64,000 bases of DNA from Galerina marginata (lineage: Eukaryota; Basidiomycota; Agaricomycetes; Agaricales; Galerinaceae). Position 1 is the first letter of the stretch. Every line of letters starts with the position of its first letter. Shown piece after piece: positions 1-12,091 of this stretch. The stretch is from contig JAECYW010000012.1 in the NCBI GenBank assembly GCA_023014335.1, positions 248,001 through 312,000 on the forward strand. The letters run 5' to 3'. Made by a program: the position numbers and the translations under genes. The notes beneath the pieces are model-generated. The model was not told the DNA's origin and did no database searches. It saw nothing but the letters and a program-made list of their open reading frames with translations.

Positions 1-1050
1 GGAGACTCCAATGTGGTGTAGAAGGAGAGCATCGATGATTTCGGGGTCAGTGAAGGCCCTGTAAGAAATAGATCAGGCTGAGCAAGTCGGAGCGATAGTA
101 AGGATTTTAAGAGCATACCTGTACTTCCCGTTCAGGTGCCTGCGAAACTCGACGAGAATGCCCTCCTTTGGCCATGCCCAGGACTCGATGCTAGCCATTC
201 GCATGTTCAACACACTTGCAACCTCCTGAAGTACTGTGGGATTCTCCTGGAATGCCTTCAAGGTTGTCCTCTTCTCCTCGTCCATGAGACCGGAAGTGAG
301 AAGGCCATGAATCGCGTTCTTGACCTCGCTGACAGTAAGAGGCCTGCGTTGGAGCCAGTAACCGAAAGTCTTCAACTCCGTTCGCAGCTTCTCCAAGGAT
401 TTCGTAGCCTCCTCCGACGAGAAGATGTCCTCCAGGTATGCATTGAGCTCGTCGACGTCCACGGGGTGGTCCTCGAACACGATTGACATCAACTTTTCCT
501 TCTGCTCGTACATCTCCTTCCGTCCAACCTCCACAAACTCCGAGCCCGCCCCATCTGAATCGGAAGCATTATCCTCACCAGCATCCGCAGGCCCAGCCTG
601 ATATGCCAGCGCCACTGAGTCGCCACTGGCCAACCACTCGTTGAAGAGATTCCCAAAAAGTTTCGCCGAGTCGAATCGCATGATGGTGTGTCTGATATGC
701 TCCTCAAGAGTATCTGCCCACCCTTCAGCAATTTCGCGACTGAAACTAGGGTCATTCTTCGCCTGGAGAAGCCAGAACTCGAGGTTGGTCAACTGTAACT
801 TGCCGCCGACGATTTTCCCGTGGTCAAGTGCTCCGGAACCGGTCCAGGATTTGACAGCCTTTGCAAGGACTTCAACTTTCTCGAGGATTTCGCCCGCCTC
901 CCCGAGAGCCTGAGCTCGATCGAGAACTTTTGCGTGTGCCTGGTACGCGAGCCTCTGCTTCTCCAGCTCTTGAAGTTTGATATCTGTAATAAACTGAAGA
1001 GTTTGTCCGAAGGAGGATTTAGCAGAGGTGGTGGATGCAGTTGCAGACAT
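1..1050 (-). CDS. RVT-type cellular reverse transcriptase, N-terminal part, runs off left edge (RVT copy 1)
   Basis: The start codon is at 1050. Exon 1 is 119-1050, a 60-nt intron spans 59-118, and the next exon is open to the window edge. The N-terminal 310 residues align almost throughout with the intact copy at 24865-27701: the same opening SSFGQTLQFITDIKLQELEK, the same helical region, and an intron at the same codon (KYR/AFTDPEI). The catalytic part lies outside the window. RVT genes are single- to low-copy, non-mobile reverse-transcriptase genes in fungi (Gladyshev and Arkhipova); assignment of this copy rests on its full-length paralogue. It differs at a short variable stretch (residues about 155-170). 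The gene faces the 7TM gene at 2471 head-to-head, as its paralogue does. Whether the rest is intact cannot be seen. Confidence 0.8.
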
Positions 1051-2390
1051 GATGGAAGTGAGGGATGTCTTTGAGGTGTCGTCTGGTTTAAGAACTAGAA
1101 GAGCTACCCAAGATGGTCTTCAAGCATCGACATATTCAGCTTTTATGTGAGACGAGGAGATTTGACCTGAGTCAGGCATTATAATGGATGACGATGTATT
1201 CGACATTTGCAGAGCCTTTCGGTGTCAAAGTGACTCGTTAGTCGGGTAATGACTTGATGCATCCGTCACTCGGTGCCGCGAGGGATGGTGTTATAGGCAG
1301 CAAACGAAAGTCGATTGCGCCCAGCATTCTGCCTTCAAGTTGCCAACAGTACTACACAAATGATAATGTGGGGCACCGTGTCAATGGCAATGATGTTTTT
1401 GCGCTAAGTGACTGAGAAAAAAATATCAATACCTCTGCTCTTTCAGAGTTAAGAGAGGTTGACTAGGACGACACCTTTTGGGGAACTTACACCTCCACGT
1501 ACGTATTTATGTGGCATGACTTGGTATCGGATGATTACTTGGTTAGTTAGGTGGGTGAGGTCGAGATGTCGTTCAACAGGTGTCAGGCGCAAATCCGAAT
1601 TAGGTAACTGCTACAGTTCAAGTTGACATCTGTTGACAGCTCTCCGCTCACCCTCCGCTGGTTGAACTCAGCTCCAGCCCTGCTGTATTTTTTCTTCCTG
1701 TTTTCACGCAACTCGGAAAGACGCAGCCGCCGGGCGCTCGAAGCTAAATTTAAGTTGCTCCTTGACTCATCGTACATACTACAGCTGATGACAAAACTTA
1801 GTTGGTGCTTTTTCTCATCTTGGCTGTCTGACGCTCGAATATCCGTTCAGTGGGAGTTGAAAACATGGGTGACGGGTCAGGTTGGACTTGTCGGAGAGAT
1901 TCGTCCCGGTTCCCAGCGTAGGTGGTTTGTAAATTGTTCTTAACCTGGTGTCTTAATAGCCATCCTAGCACTCAAGTTAAATCACCATTGGACGATGCCC
2001 GTTAATCTACAACTACTACTACCCAGTCTGGACCAAATCTGTCTTTCTATTCACTGATTTAGTCTACGGGAATTCACTGGCAGGCCTCAAGACAATTTAC
2101 TGGAGGCGTTTGCAAATTGCTATGATGAAAATCTATATACTATCCGCTAACCACGAACGCAGGACAGAAATCGACAATATGGAATTATGAATTTCTACCT
2201 GGAAACCGAGAAGCGACTGATGCTGCGAAAACTTGATATTTTTTTGGCGACATCTCACTTGAAACATAAGTAGGAGCTCCAGCTCCAAACACAGAGCGGT
2301 TACCCACGCGCTCTGGATTCCCCGACGATAGCCCTGCATCTGATGATAGATACCGTCGTGACAATAAAGACGAACAGGGCTGGGGTCTCG
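1051..2390. other. Intergenic region between divergent RVT copy 1 and 7TM gene A
   Basis: This is a 1.4-kb shared upstream region. The short open frames here show no motif, no splice-supported extension and no match to the neighbouring families. It presumably holds both promoters. I see no repeat or RNA gene. Confidence 0.6.
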
Positions 2391-2397
2391 TATAAAA
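2391..2397 (+). promoter_or_regulatory. TATA box of 7TM gene A
   Basis: TATAAAA lies 74 nt before the ATG at 2471, a suitable distance for a fungal core promoter. It is inferred from position and sequence only. Confidence 0.5.
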
Positions 2398-2470
2398 CTA
2401 TGGGCGTTCCAGCTGCCCGCTGCTTACATCGATCCCACAATCCACAGTTGCAAGTTTCCATTTGCAAGGC

Positions 2471-3659
2471 ATGTCAGATGTAGCCGTCTCTCGGCGGCTT
2501 GATGCACCAAGTTCCTCCACCTTCCGCCTAATGGCGCTCGCTACAGTCATTTCAGCGATTGCCTATGGTTTTGTCATCACGCTCCACATCTGCTGTTTTA
2601 GGGCGCTCTTAAAGGGAGAGGAAAAGTATTCGACTCGAAAACGACAGGTTCTTTTCATCTACATCAGCGCCATGGCGCTGTTGAGCACTTTAGCCTTGGT
2701 CCAAGAGGCGTCGTCTTCCATATTCAATGTCTCTATATTACCCGAGGCTTTTTTTACTTCTTCTCCATCTCAATCATCTACCTGGATTTTGCCATTCACC
2801 ATCTGGGGTGCAGATGGGTTCAAGGTGCGCTTGTTTCTTGCTACTAAGTTAATCCTGCACATCATGTATATGATGTATTCATTAACGTCCGGTGGCAGAT
2901 GTGGCGATGTGCCGCCTTATACTATCAAGGCGTATCTCGGATTCCTCGATTCTTCTTAGCCTGTCTTTTAATTTCTCTCGGCCTAATATCGTTGGGTATG
3001 CCATTCGTATTCCTTTTCCGCTTCCTAATTATTCACTCGACATGTCACATAAAGGCTCTGGGATTATTTTGCTTGCCTCGCCATTCGTTCCGCACCGAGC
3101 CACCTTAGGCTTTATAGCGACACCAATCTTTATCGTTTTTTTCTCCACCGTCTCCAATATCTCGCTATCGATACTGGTCACATTTCGAATCCTCTATCAT
3201 CAAAGAAAGATCCGTACAGCATTTGGCACTTCGCATGGAACATTATACACACGTATCGTCATCATGTGTGTCGAGTCCTGCGCCTTGATAGTGATCCCAA
3301 CAGTGGTGTACATCATCCTCCACTTTGCACAGTCCAAAGGATCTGTAATTCCACTATTCCTTCTTCCCCATCTTTGTGTGAGTGGTCATATCGTAATATG
3401 TTGTCGAGTTTTATTAATAGTACGGTCTGTCTACCCGAATCTTTGACAGGTTATTTCACCTCTCCTTATCGTCGACCGCGTGATTGAAGGCAGGGATGCG
3501 TCAACTACGCTGGATCTATCCGAAGCGGTTCACCGTGGGTTTGGCGGCGTGGAATTGGGTATCCAATTCAACGATCCTGGCCAGCTCACTTCACAGAGTT
3601 CGACTCAGTTTAGTCACCAATTACGAAGCGTCGAAGACAGAGCCCAATCCTATACGTGA
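2471..3659 (+). CDS. Multi-pass (probably 7TM) membrane protein, paralogue A
   Basis: Exons are 2471-2824, 2899-2995, 3055-3377 and 3450-3659 (327 aa). The ATG at 2471 is preferred: an in-frame extension to 2462 would need a TTG start. Hydrophobic helices are visible at about residues 22-45, 57-80, 119-150 and in four further stretches up to the ISPLLIVDRV segment that opens the last exon. A hydrophilic cytosolic-type tail follows. A W-R-C motif sits at the start of exon 2, and YHQR-like and MCVES motifs recur in paralogues B and C (21.1 and 22.9 kb) with the same intron positions. Such 7TM proteins are expanded in Agaricomycetes; receptor function is possible but unproven. A lies head-to-head with RVT copy 1. 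Confidence 0.8.
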
Positions 3660-4487
3660 CATCCTTGGACCTTAGTCCTGACAATGCAGCGATTCGCCTA
3701 CTATCTGGACACTAGTGTTCGAGGACCCACTTCATTTCAGAGTGTGTTATCCAGCTTTGCGAATCTGGGTGTCTGGGCTCGCATGTCAGAGTCTTCGTTG
3801 CACCCGGTTCCCTGGATCTGGGTCCATTGACTCTCCCAGACGGTTAATCTACCGACATTTTTAGGCGTCAATTAACCTTGCGCAATGCACCTATCCGATG
3901 CCCTGAGCTTTTCGCAGGCAGCCTTCATTGGTCACTCGTATCGTGTATCTTCGATGTAAAGGGGATTTATGCAGAAAATTGTCAGCCCAATATTAACCCA
4001 TTTGATCCTCTTCTTTGTTCTTGATCGTGGTTTCTTTACTCACAACGAGGTTCCTTCAATTCGAGTTCCAGCACTGTATTAGAATTTTCAAAAACAAAAT
4101 CGCATAGAACCTGCTGTAGACGACGCCTTGTTTGTTGCTTTTCAGCCCGATGATTAGCTCCAAACAACCGGCTTTCTTCCGTCAAGTTTGATTGAACAGA
4201 TAAAATCAACAATTTGAATTTGAAATTGCTGGCTTCGGCTGTGGCGCAGATCAATAATTAAAGTTAAAGTTGCCGGAGACTATGTATGGAAGCTGTGTGG
4301 ACGATAGCAGATAGCCGTTTATTAAAGATTCCCAAAAAGAGGTGTTTGCCCCGGTGACTTGGCTCACGATAGAACCCCGCGGCGGTTGTCGATTTAACTT
4401 GTCGTTTTCCGTTAAAAAAGACATGCTTGACTTCCAACGAACACCCCCACTTTTACCCCCGCACAACTGGTATCTGGCTGAGGACCG
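3660..4487. other. Intergenic, nothing recognised
   Basis: Between the 7TM gene A stop and the P450 start. No coding frame is supported by splicing or motif and no repeat was seen. The stretch is moderately A+T-rich and probably carries the P450 promoter. Confidence 0.6.
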
Positions 4488-6638
4488 ATGTGGTGGCCAG
4501 AGATTTTTGCGGCTTTGGTGAGTCTCGAACTTTTTCCTGGCAAGCGCGCTTCGTCCTCACCTCGCAATAACAGATCACTCATGGCTGGGTCCGGAATAAA
4601 CAACCAAAGTCTCTGCGCGGAATGTTTGTGGTGCTCCTAGTTACCACAAGTCCATTGGCTCTGCTGCGACTATTTTATACTGTGGAGGAACACACCCTCT
4701 GGAAATCATATGCCTCCTTCTTCACGGTCTTGTTACTCTCGATAACTACTTATAGGCTTTCACCATTTCACCCTCTTGCTCAACATCCTGGTCCGATTTT
4801 ATGCAAACTCACAAAGCTTTGGACGACATATGTGGCATACCAAGGCAAACTTCACAAATACCACAAACAGTTACACGAGAAATATGGTCCCATCGTTCGC
4901 GTTGGTTCGTTACTTGTCAAATTTCGATAAATATTGATTTATTTCTCTTTCAGGTCCCAATGAGCTTTCAGTAGCCGACAAAGATTATATTTCGCTGGTC
5001 TTGGGTACCCCAGGGCTGCCAAAAGGGCCATGTATGTTAAATTGTTTTTATCGACCGTCCCGGATATCCTGGCTGACAAAAGCGACGTCTACTAACTAGT
5101 ATGGGAAGGGCAGATTGTTACTCCTGCAAATAGAAGGAATAAAAGTAACAGTCTTATCAGCGTTCCAGATCTGCGCCGCCATGCGCAACTGCGAAAACCA
5201 TGGAACAAAGCTTTTGGGACCGCACCAATGAATGACTTCGGAGAAATATTAATCAACAAAGCCTCCGAACTCAGTGACCACCTCATGGAAATTTGCAAAT
5301 CCTCTGTAGACCGTCATGCTCACCTTGATCTCGCAAAATGGATCAGCTACTTCGCGTGGGTCGTATTATTTCTCTTGCTATTCGCGATCCTTATAAATAT
5401 TGAAGGTTCGATTTCATGGGCGACATGGCGTAGGTCTCCTGGTATCTCCCACATTCACGCTTTAACTTGGGCGGTCAGTTTCGGTGGTGGTTTTGAATTG
5501 ATGCGGGACGACGACAAAGACGGGCTGTGGCATGGAATGGAGACGGCGCTTTCGTAAGTAACACATTCCCCACTATTCAACAATTATTCTCAGTCTTTTT
5601 ATTGGTAGAACTGCCTCGCTCACGCAGCATATTCCATGGGCTGCCAATGCTATTCGATCAATGCCATTCGCCGGCACGGGGATGAAAGACTTCGCTGAGG
5701 TTGCTGTCAAACAGGCTAAAATACGATCAGCCAAAGAAGTGGAGAGAAAGGACCTGTTTTATCACCTGGTCAGTTCAATTAAAGTATTAATGACCGCTTG
5801 GTTAACCTACTGAAAATTTGACACAAAGCTAAACGCAGCAGACCCCGATTCTACATCCGATCCACTTGCCCTCATAATGTCCAACTCGCTCCTGACCATC
5901 ATTGCTGGATCGGACACGACTGCCTCAGTTCTGAGTAACGTCATGTACTATCTTCTGGCCCATGAGAAATATTTCGCAGCGTTAAGACAGGAAATAGACG
6001 AATACTTTCCTCTCAGTCAACAAGTCTCGATTGAAATCACCAAGTTGCCCGCAATGAAATTGCTCAATGCTATAATGTGTGTTATTCCTGCACATGTCTT
6101 CCACCGATGTCGAGTTCGCTCACCCTGCGTCCAGTAACGAAGCTCTTCGTTTGCAACCAGCCGTGCCAACCTCGGTGCAACGTGCTCCGCCGAAAGGCAG
6201 TGGAGGGGTATTTCTAGGCGAAATGTAAGCTCACGCCGTCGAGAAAGTGGTGGGATCCCAAGCTGAACCCTTGGCAGTTTTATTCCAGAGGGGACAGGCA
6301 TTAACGTCCCACCTTATTGCCTTCACCGCGACCCTCGATACTTCTCACCTCGTACTGAAGAATTCTGGCCAGAACGTTGGTTAATCGAAAAACCTGAAGA
6401 CCCAGATTTTGTCCTCGACCTGGCGGCATTCATACCGTTTTCTTTTGGTCCCGCAAATTGCGCTGGAAAGTCTTTGGCGGTGTTGGAATTGCGCTATTTG
6501 GTCACTATGTTAGTGCGGCAATTTGACATGCGGTTTGAGAATGGCTTTACAGCAAGCGCATGGGAGAAGAGTCTGCTGGACAGATTTGTTATCGCGAAAG
6601 GGCCGTTGCCAGTTGTGCTAAGCCCTCGGAGAACTTGA
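4488..6638 (+). CDS. Cytochrome P450 monooxygenase
   Basis: Ten exons: 4488-4517, 4574-4904, 4954-5031, 5100-5355, 5406-5429, 5479-5553, 5609-5768, 5829-6076, 6135-6224, 6278-6638. They sum to an intact 550-aa frame. The start is a 10-codon micro-exon (MWWPEIFAAL) spliced to a positively charged linker and two hydrophobic N-terminal segments, giving an ER membrane anchor; a shorter model would begin at ATG 4622. Diagnostic motifs are the I-helix AGSDTTAS, the K-helix EALR, PERW, and the heme loop FSFGPANCAGKSLA with the cysteine ligand. The conserved PKGPLWEG and HAQLRKPWNKAF segments are typical of basidiomycete CYPs. Family and substrate cannot be assigned, and no biosynthetic partners are adjacent. 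Confidence 0.95.
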
Positions 6639-7446
6639 CATCCTGTGTGTGGGTTCAGGCGTTTACGAAATTTAAAGGGCCCTGTCTTGGGATACCAGGT
6701 TAGCAATGTAGATTGTTATGAAATCGAAATTTTTTGATCAGGTTTGGTCGATGCTTGAGGAGGATATCGTTGGGATGTCTGGAATTCTTCAAAAGAATTC
6801 AAATGCAGATCGAGTCAATGAAATAGACGTCAAGATACGACTGTGTCCAGTGTGATTCCCTTGATGAAATGATCGAACGAATGCTCCTGTACTTGTCGAG
6901 GTTCACGACCGTGGTACCGCAACGTCGAGGAGATCAGACAAATAATTGGGCTACGCACTAATTGCTATTGGGGAAAGAAGGACAGTGAGGATCAAAATTT
7001 CTGAAGGAGAGGAAGCAAAAATGAGCGAACAGGTACAGTACACACTCTTCGCCGTTCGTGGTTTGTAAGATCAGACCGCGTTCGAAGTCGTGACAGAAAA
7101 AATCTGAATAAAATGGTGAGTCGTATGTGACAGTATGTACAACAAGGGTTCCTTTCATGATATCGAAAATGCAATGTAAATAATAGTGAGAAACCGAATC
7201 TGACTCGTCTAGGCGTTAAGCTGGAAGAGTAGGCAAAAATGGCAGATGACGCGAATGCTATGCAGTGAAAAGAATTTAATCATCGAAGCCAAATGAAGGG
7301 AGTGGCATAAGAAGCATTATCCAGATATCGGACAGGAAAAAGGCAGCAAACATAAGGAACGAAAAGAAAAATCGTCAACACTTGCGAAAAAAAATACCTC
7401 GTACAAACAGGCCAAATCACAACCGCGTTCGAGACCTGGACCATGA
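6639..7446. other. Intergenic between convergent P450 and kelch genes
   Basis: A tail-to-tail interval. It holds both 3' ends and no recognisable gene or repeat. Confidence 0.6.
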
Positions 7447-9214
7447 TCAGAGCGCCTCCATCGTGAAGCTTGTCACTTGCGGCAGATACGCGCCGGCTGC
7501 TAGGTCGAGGATGTACACGTCATCGAAGGCCGCCTGGCCGTTGAAGCCGCCAAAGACGAAGAGCCGGCTATCAGCGAGAATGGTTGCGTGGTAGCCTCTG
7601 CTGGAGGGTGGTTTGCCTAGAACGAGGCGCGGTTCGTATTGCAGGGAGACTGAAGAAATGACAGGAAGATCAGTATCAGTATTCGGTCCAGATAGTAGAA
7701 GAAAAATGGGACGGAGAAGAAAATAGGACGTACCGAGATTGTATAGTAAAAGTTCTGATACATATTCTGAGGCATTGTGGCCGCCCATGATGAAGATGTA
7801 CGATCCTACTTGGGTCGCCGTGTGCGCGAGTCGTTTGTAGAATGGTAGCTGCTGCTTTACAAGGCTCCAAACCAGGGTATCTGTATAATAATTTCGTGGT
7901 CAGTAAAGTAAAGCAACAATATAGATAAAACCGAGATGCACCAAGATTCAAACACCACACATCCGTGAATGATTCCTTTCCGTCACTCCCACCAATAATC
8001 ACCATGATGTTTCCGACCAGATTAGCGGTATGATACCCTCTCGGAACAGGCCTTTTGCTCGTCGTCTCAATTTCCTCCCACCGCATCGGCTTGCTCGCTG
8101 TACCCGCCCCTCCAGCCACTTCCAGCGTCCACACATCGTTCAACGCCGTCAGCCCGGTGCCCCCGCCAAACACCCACACTTTGCCTTTGTAGTACACGGC
8201 CGAATGGGCACGACGGGCAGGCGGGCGCGGGCCAGGGGCGAGGTAGGGCCGGGTCCACCGCCGGTTGGACGTGTCGAGGACGTAGACTGCGTCGTAGTAG
8301 ATCGACCCGAGGCCTCCGCCAAAGATGATGAGCTTACGCTCGCAGAGGGTGGCGGTGTGTGCACGGCAGGGCGGGGGTATGTCGCCCACTGTGTCCGGAT
8401 GTGTCCATTGCATCGTTTCTGAAGAAGAGGGGCAGTGAGTGTAGCATTTTTAAGGCAAGTAGACGGATGTATGGGAGAAAGTATGGAAGGATGGCATTGA
8501 ATGGTACATGGAGAAAAAAATATATGTACAGGCCAACATGCCCACACCACTATCGTCAAAGCGGAAATGTTTAGAAAAGTAGGTAGCCGAACCTCTCCCG
8601 TGGTCGTAGTCATGTAGAAGAAGCCAGGCAAGTAAGGAGCGCTTACCTGTATCGAAACAATAGATATCCTTCGAGCCGTCCTTGTCGTCGCATCCTCCAA
8701 AAAGCCACGCAGTTGAATCGACCAAGGTGACCGTATGCGCACGCATGGTCCGCATAGGAACGCTGCCCCAGACTGGTGCTCGACTCCAGTACATGATGGT
8801 GCTGGGAGCCAGCTCGACGTCTTTGTCGTGAGGCAACTTCGGGCTATTCTTTATCTTGTTCGGAGGAACTGGAGGTGCTGCAGACGCCGAGCTGCGTGTT
8901 GCCCTGCTGCTGCCGCTGGCCAGTGCGACCGTCGAGGAGGTAGAAGCCGCCCGCCTCACCGACGTCGATCCAGATGCCGATGCAGACGCTAGCTGGTCGT
9001 TGGACGACCTCCCGAGGGTGCGTACGCTTGCTGCCTTCTTCGCTGGTCTGCTGACGGTACTGGTAGTGAACGTAGTCGTCGAGTTTGCAGCAGAGGAGGT
9101 CCCGTATGGTGAGGGTGAAGATGGGACACTTCTAGCCTCCTCCTCTGGGACATTCGTTAATGTGAGGTTTCGGCCAGAGGAAGCTGCCTGTTGAGTCGGC
9201 GTCGTCGCGTCCAT
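7447..9214 (-). CDS. Kelch-repeat beta-propeller protein
   Basis: Exons (minus): 8647-9214, 7942-8418, 7734-7880, 7447-7649; 464 aa. The first ~115 residues are low-complexity S/T/A-rich and probably disordered. Six kelch units follow, each with the R-x-x-H/Y-x-A ... h-h-x-x-G-G core: WLFGG, LIIFGGG, VWVFGGG, MVIIGG, IFIMGG and LFVFGG. That fits a closed six-blade propeller used for protein binding. No BTB, F-box or leucine-zipper domain is seen, so the partner is unknown. Intron 1 (8419-8646, 228 nt) is about four times longer than other introns in the window. The gene diverges from the ubiquitin-like gene at 9395, sharing about 180 bp upstream. Confidence 0.9.
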
Positions 9215-9394
9215 TTCGATGTTGAATGCGAGAGGATGTCGAGGACAAAAGAGAGCTTTGATTTATTTGCGTGCGAACTATGCCTATTTCCTACCTCCAT
9301 CATCCCACCAACGCCGCATGGCTGTTGCTGACAATCGGATGCAGGAACCACTCAAATCACTGATATCTCCTGTCAGAATCAGTCATTTAACGGA

Positions 9395-10653
9395 ATGCCA
9401 GGCGTTGTATTCGCTTTCACAGTTGGTTCGCTCGGGGACATTCTTGCGACTGCAGGTTTGGCGGGACAAATCGCGAAGACACTGTACGACAGCGCCTCAG
9501 TCAATGCTGAATGTGGAGCTCTAGTTCTTGAGCTGAAATCGCTACAGAAGACCCTTATTTTGATTCATCATGCCCTACAACATTATCTGGCAAGCCCAAT
9601 CGGCGAAGCCTTGGCTGGTTTTATCGAACCGGAAGTAGCCCAAGCCCAATTGCTTCTTCAAGGCTACATGGACAAGGTAAATGCATGTCGAAAAGCACTC
9701 CTTTCTACCTCCATCGCTGCCCTCTGGCGTAAGGTCGCGTGGACAGCATCGAGCGAAACTTTGACGCTGAACGAGAAGCTCCGTCATCACGAGGGGAAAC
9801 TTACGATGCTGCTGGTCGCATTGAATTCGTGGGTTGCATCAGTTCCTTACCCTCTCTGGCTCTTAGGTGATCGTTGATTGTTTATCTAGCGTTGGACTCT
9901 TAGATCTTGGAACTGAAATCCGCCACATTGGAGCTCATGTTCGCGAGGTTCATGCATACCTACTGGAAAATGCTAGACCGTTGCGTAGAATTCAAGACAA
10001 CACAATCCGAGTACTAGATCCTTTAGGGGAGACAATACCTATCCCGGATCTCTTTCTTTCTACCTGGGAGGTAGGTTCCGGGATAACCCTTATTAACACT
10101 CATACTTATTGTGCAGTCGTTCGATCATATCATCAAAGGCTATTTTAGAAACCGCATCGGACAGCGCTATGTCGAGCAAGGACAATACGAGGTACTACAT
10201 TCGAATGACAGCCAGCTTATCACCCCTTCCCAATTCTCGAATACCGTGAAAGCAGGAGATGAGCTCGAGATGAGCATAGTTCTACGCCAAAAAATTGTGA
10301 CTGGGGAGGAGAATACGAGACGATGTCCACGCTGTTATCATAACAATGCTGATATCTCCGATGAACTTCGACGTTGGATCCAATGGTAATTTATTTTATG
10401 TTCCGTAGTAATGGTCTTTCTATTGACTGCCTTTATTAGTGCAAGGTGTTCCGGACGATTCCAGATTTCTCGTTCACAACTCGACCCACTTAGCGATCAA
10501 AATCTAGGAGATGAATTTGACGAGAAATATACAGGCTCAGAAGTCGGAGACATGGCACAGACTTCTCTAGAAACCATCGAGGACAGTAAAGGATTGTCAC
10601 TTCAGTCCGAGTTGTATTTTTTTCGGAGGATCAGCAGCTATTATTTCGAGTAA
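9395..10653 (+). CDS. Fungal protein with ubiquitin-like domain (ULD_2 type) and C-terminal zinc ribbon
   Basis: Exons are 9395-9828, 9890-10070, 10117-10385 and 10440-10653; 365 aa. The N-terminal ~170 residues are helical (opening MPGVVFAFTVGSLGDILATA), the domain typical of this large Agaricomycete family. It is followed by a beta-grasp segment from IRVLDPLGETIPIPD through NRIGQRYVEQGQYEV to LEMSIVLRQKI, matching the fungal ubiquitin-like domain. A CPRC ... CARC pair then forms a predicted zinc ribbon; the second CxxC only appears when the 54-nt intron 10386-10439 is removed, which supports that splice. The tail is acidic. Function is unknown; STAND/NLR-like or signalling roles are speculation. 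Confidence 0.85.
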
Positions 10654-10677
10654 GCGTCGCTTTCACATGGTCTGAGG

Positions 10678-11134
10678 ATGGATGACCCATCCATAGCCCT
10701 CAGATTATCGGCCCAGAAACCAATAGCCATCTACGCCGGGAAAGTTTACGAAGTGAGTAAATTCAAAAAACCTCACAACCTCATTAACCTCATCTTTCGA
10801 AGCCCCCTCAATGGATGCAGCTCGCCCTCTCAGCCATCGTAAAAAAACCAAAGTATGCCAATGACATGCTTAAAGCTACATTGCGCAAGCACAAAGCAGA
10901 CGAAACTCCAGATTGGCGTATTTGGTGTTGGGACTGTCCTGGAAAGGTGCGCTTCGGCCATCCTGGTTGACGCAGTGTTAGAGTTAATTGTGGCCGTCTT
11001 TAAAGCTGTACTTCCCAGGTCCTGGCGAGACGCTTTCGAATCTCACTGTCCACCTTCAAAATCGACAGCATCGCCAGAGGGTCAACAAGCGTCTTGCCGC
11101 TGCTGCTGCTACACATACCGGCGAAAACTCGTAG
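10678..11134 (+). CDS. Small U1-type C2H2 zinc-finger protein (115 aa)
   Basis: Exons are 10678-10752, 10803-10946 and 11006-11134. All three junctions are in phase 0 and give one 115-aa frame. The spliced product has a WRIWCWDCPGK segment followed after 17 residues by VHLQNRQHRQRV, so C-x2-C ... H-x5-H. That spacing is the U1/matrin-type finger found in RNA-binding and splicing proteins. The finger is assembled across intron 10947-11005. It begins only 24 nt after the stop of the preceding gene on the same strand, so it could be co-transcribed or have its promoter in that gene's 3' end. No named orthologue is recognised. Confidence 0.75.
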
Positions 11135-12030
11135 CTCGTTTCGATTTCGCGCTTTTACTTTCTCTCTTCTTGTACCCTTGTCCAAACCACTCACTCCCGC
11201 CTTACGGGCAATAGACGGGAAACCCCCATGCAACATTATCCTTGGTATCCTTGGCCCTCTTATCTGCAGCAGCCCAGCTCGCTGCTAATTATATCGTTTT
11301 CTGGAGACCCTCGGCTGGTTTACATATGTCGCGCAGTGTCTACACAAATATTCAAAAACGATGCGTTGGCAAACGGCAAGGGTCGACACGTCGACACAAG
11401 ACACAGCTAGTGGGTTTTGCCCCTAATGTTGACTCGTCATGGTTGCCTTTACTCTTTATCTTGCTTTATATAATAATCTCTTCCCATTGGAACAGCACAC
11501 CAACTCGATGCCACCGCTAGTTTGAAAAACTACTATAATGGCTTACTACGGTATTCCATGCGTGTCGTTTCTACTCCCTCCTCTAAACTTTCCGTGAACC
11601 TTGACTCTCCAATCAGTCCAAGTGGGATCGACCGCTTTCGAGCTTTTCTTGAGAAAGCACACAGAAAAACAAGTGTATTCAGATGAAGACGGGCGATGCA
11701 GTTATTATCAGCCGGCTTCTGGTCTACTTATCATGCAAATACTATAGCCTTAGGTTGTTCGCGTACTTCCTCGATCTCGGCACGTGCTGACACCAAAGCT
11801 CCTTATCACTTCAGAGACTATTTAAAGGTGTGAGCCAGTAACTTCGCCTGCTAAGTACGTTCGATTACTCTTCTCAACCATATGGTGTGGTCTGAACGTG
11901 TCTGGCCACTCCAACGCGAACCAGCGGTCAGGCGTTCATGTGGTCTTCTCTGTCGTCAAAAGTCGTATGAATCCTTAAGAACCCCCAGCGACGCACGTTT
12001 ACTATCCGCTCTCTTGGTTTCGATGGACGC
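11135..12030. other. Intergenic, nothing recognised
   Basis: Short open frames are present but have no motif and no plausible splice partners. The right end is the promoter of the SurE-like gene. Confidence 0.6.
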
Positions 12031-12036
12031 TATAAA
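12031..12036 (+). promoter_or_regulatory. TATA box of SurE-like gene 1
   Basis: TATAAA lies 61 nt upstream of the ATG at 12092. Inferred from sequence and spacing. Confidence 0.5.
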
Positions 12037-12091
12037 GACGGGAACTTTCTGATAACAACGTCCTCCACAAGCTGTCAATTATACCATAATC

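Noticed and set aside
4622..4622. ATG 4622 as P450 start
   Set aside because: The upstream 30-nt exon plus linker gives the fuller N-terminal anchor in frame.
8149..8742. Alternative minus and plus frames across the kelch gene
   Set aside because: Frame shadows; the spliced model with six complete kelch units explains the sequence.
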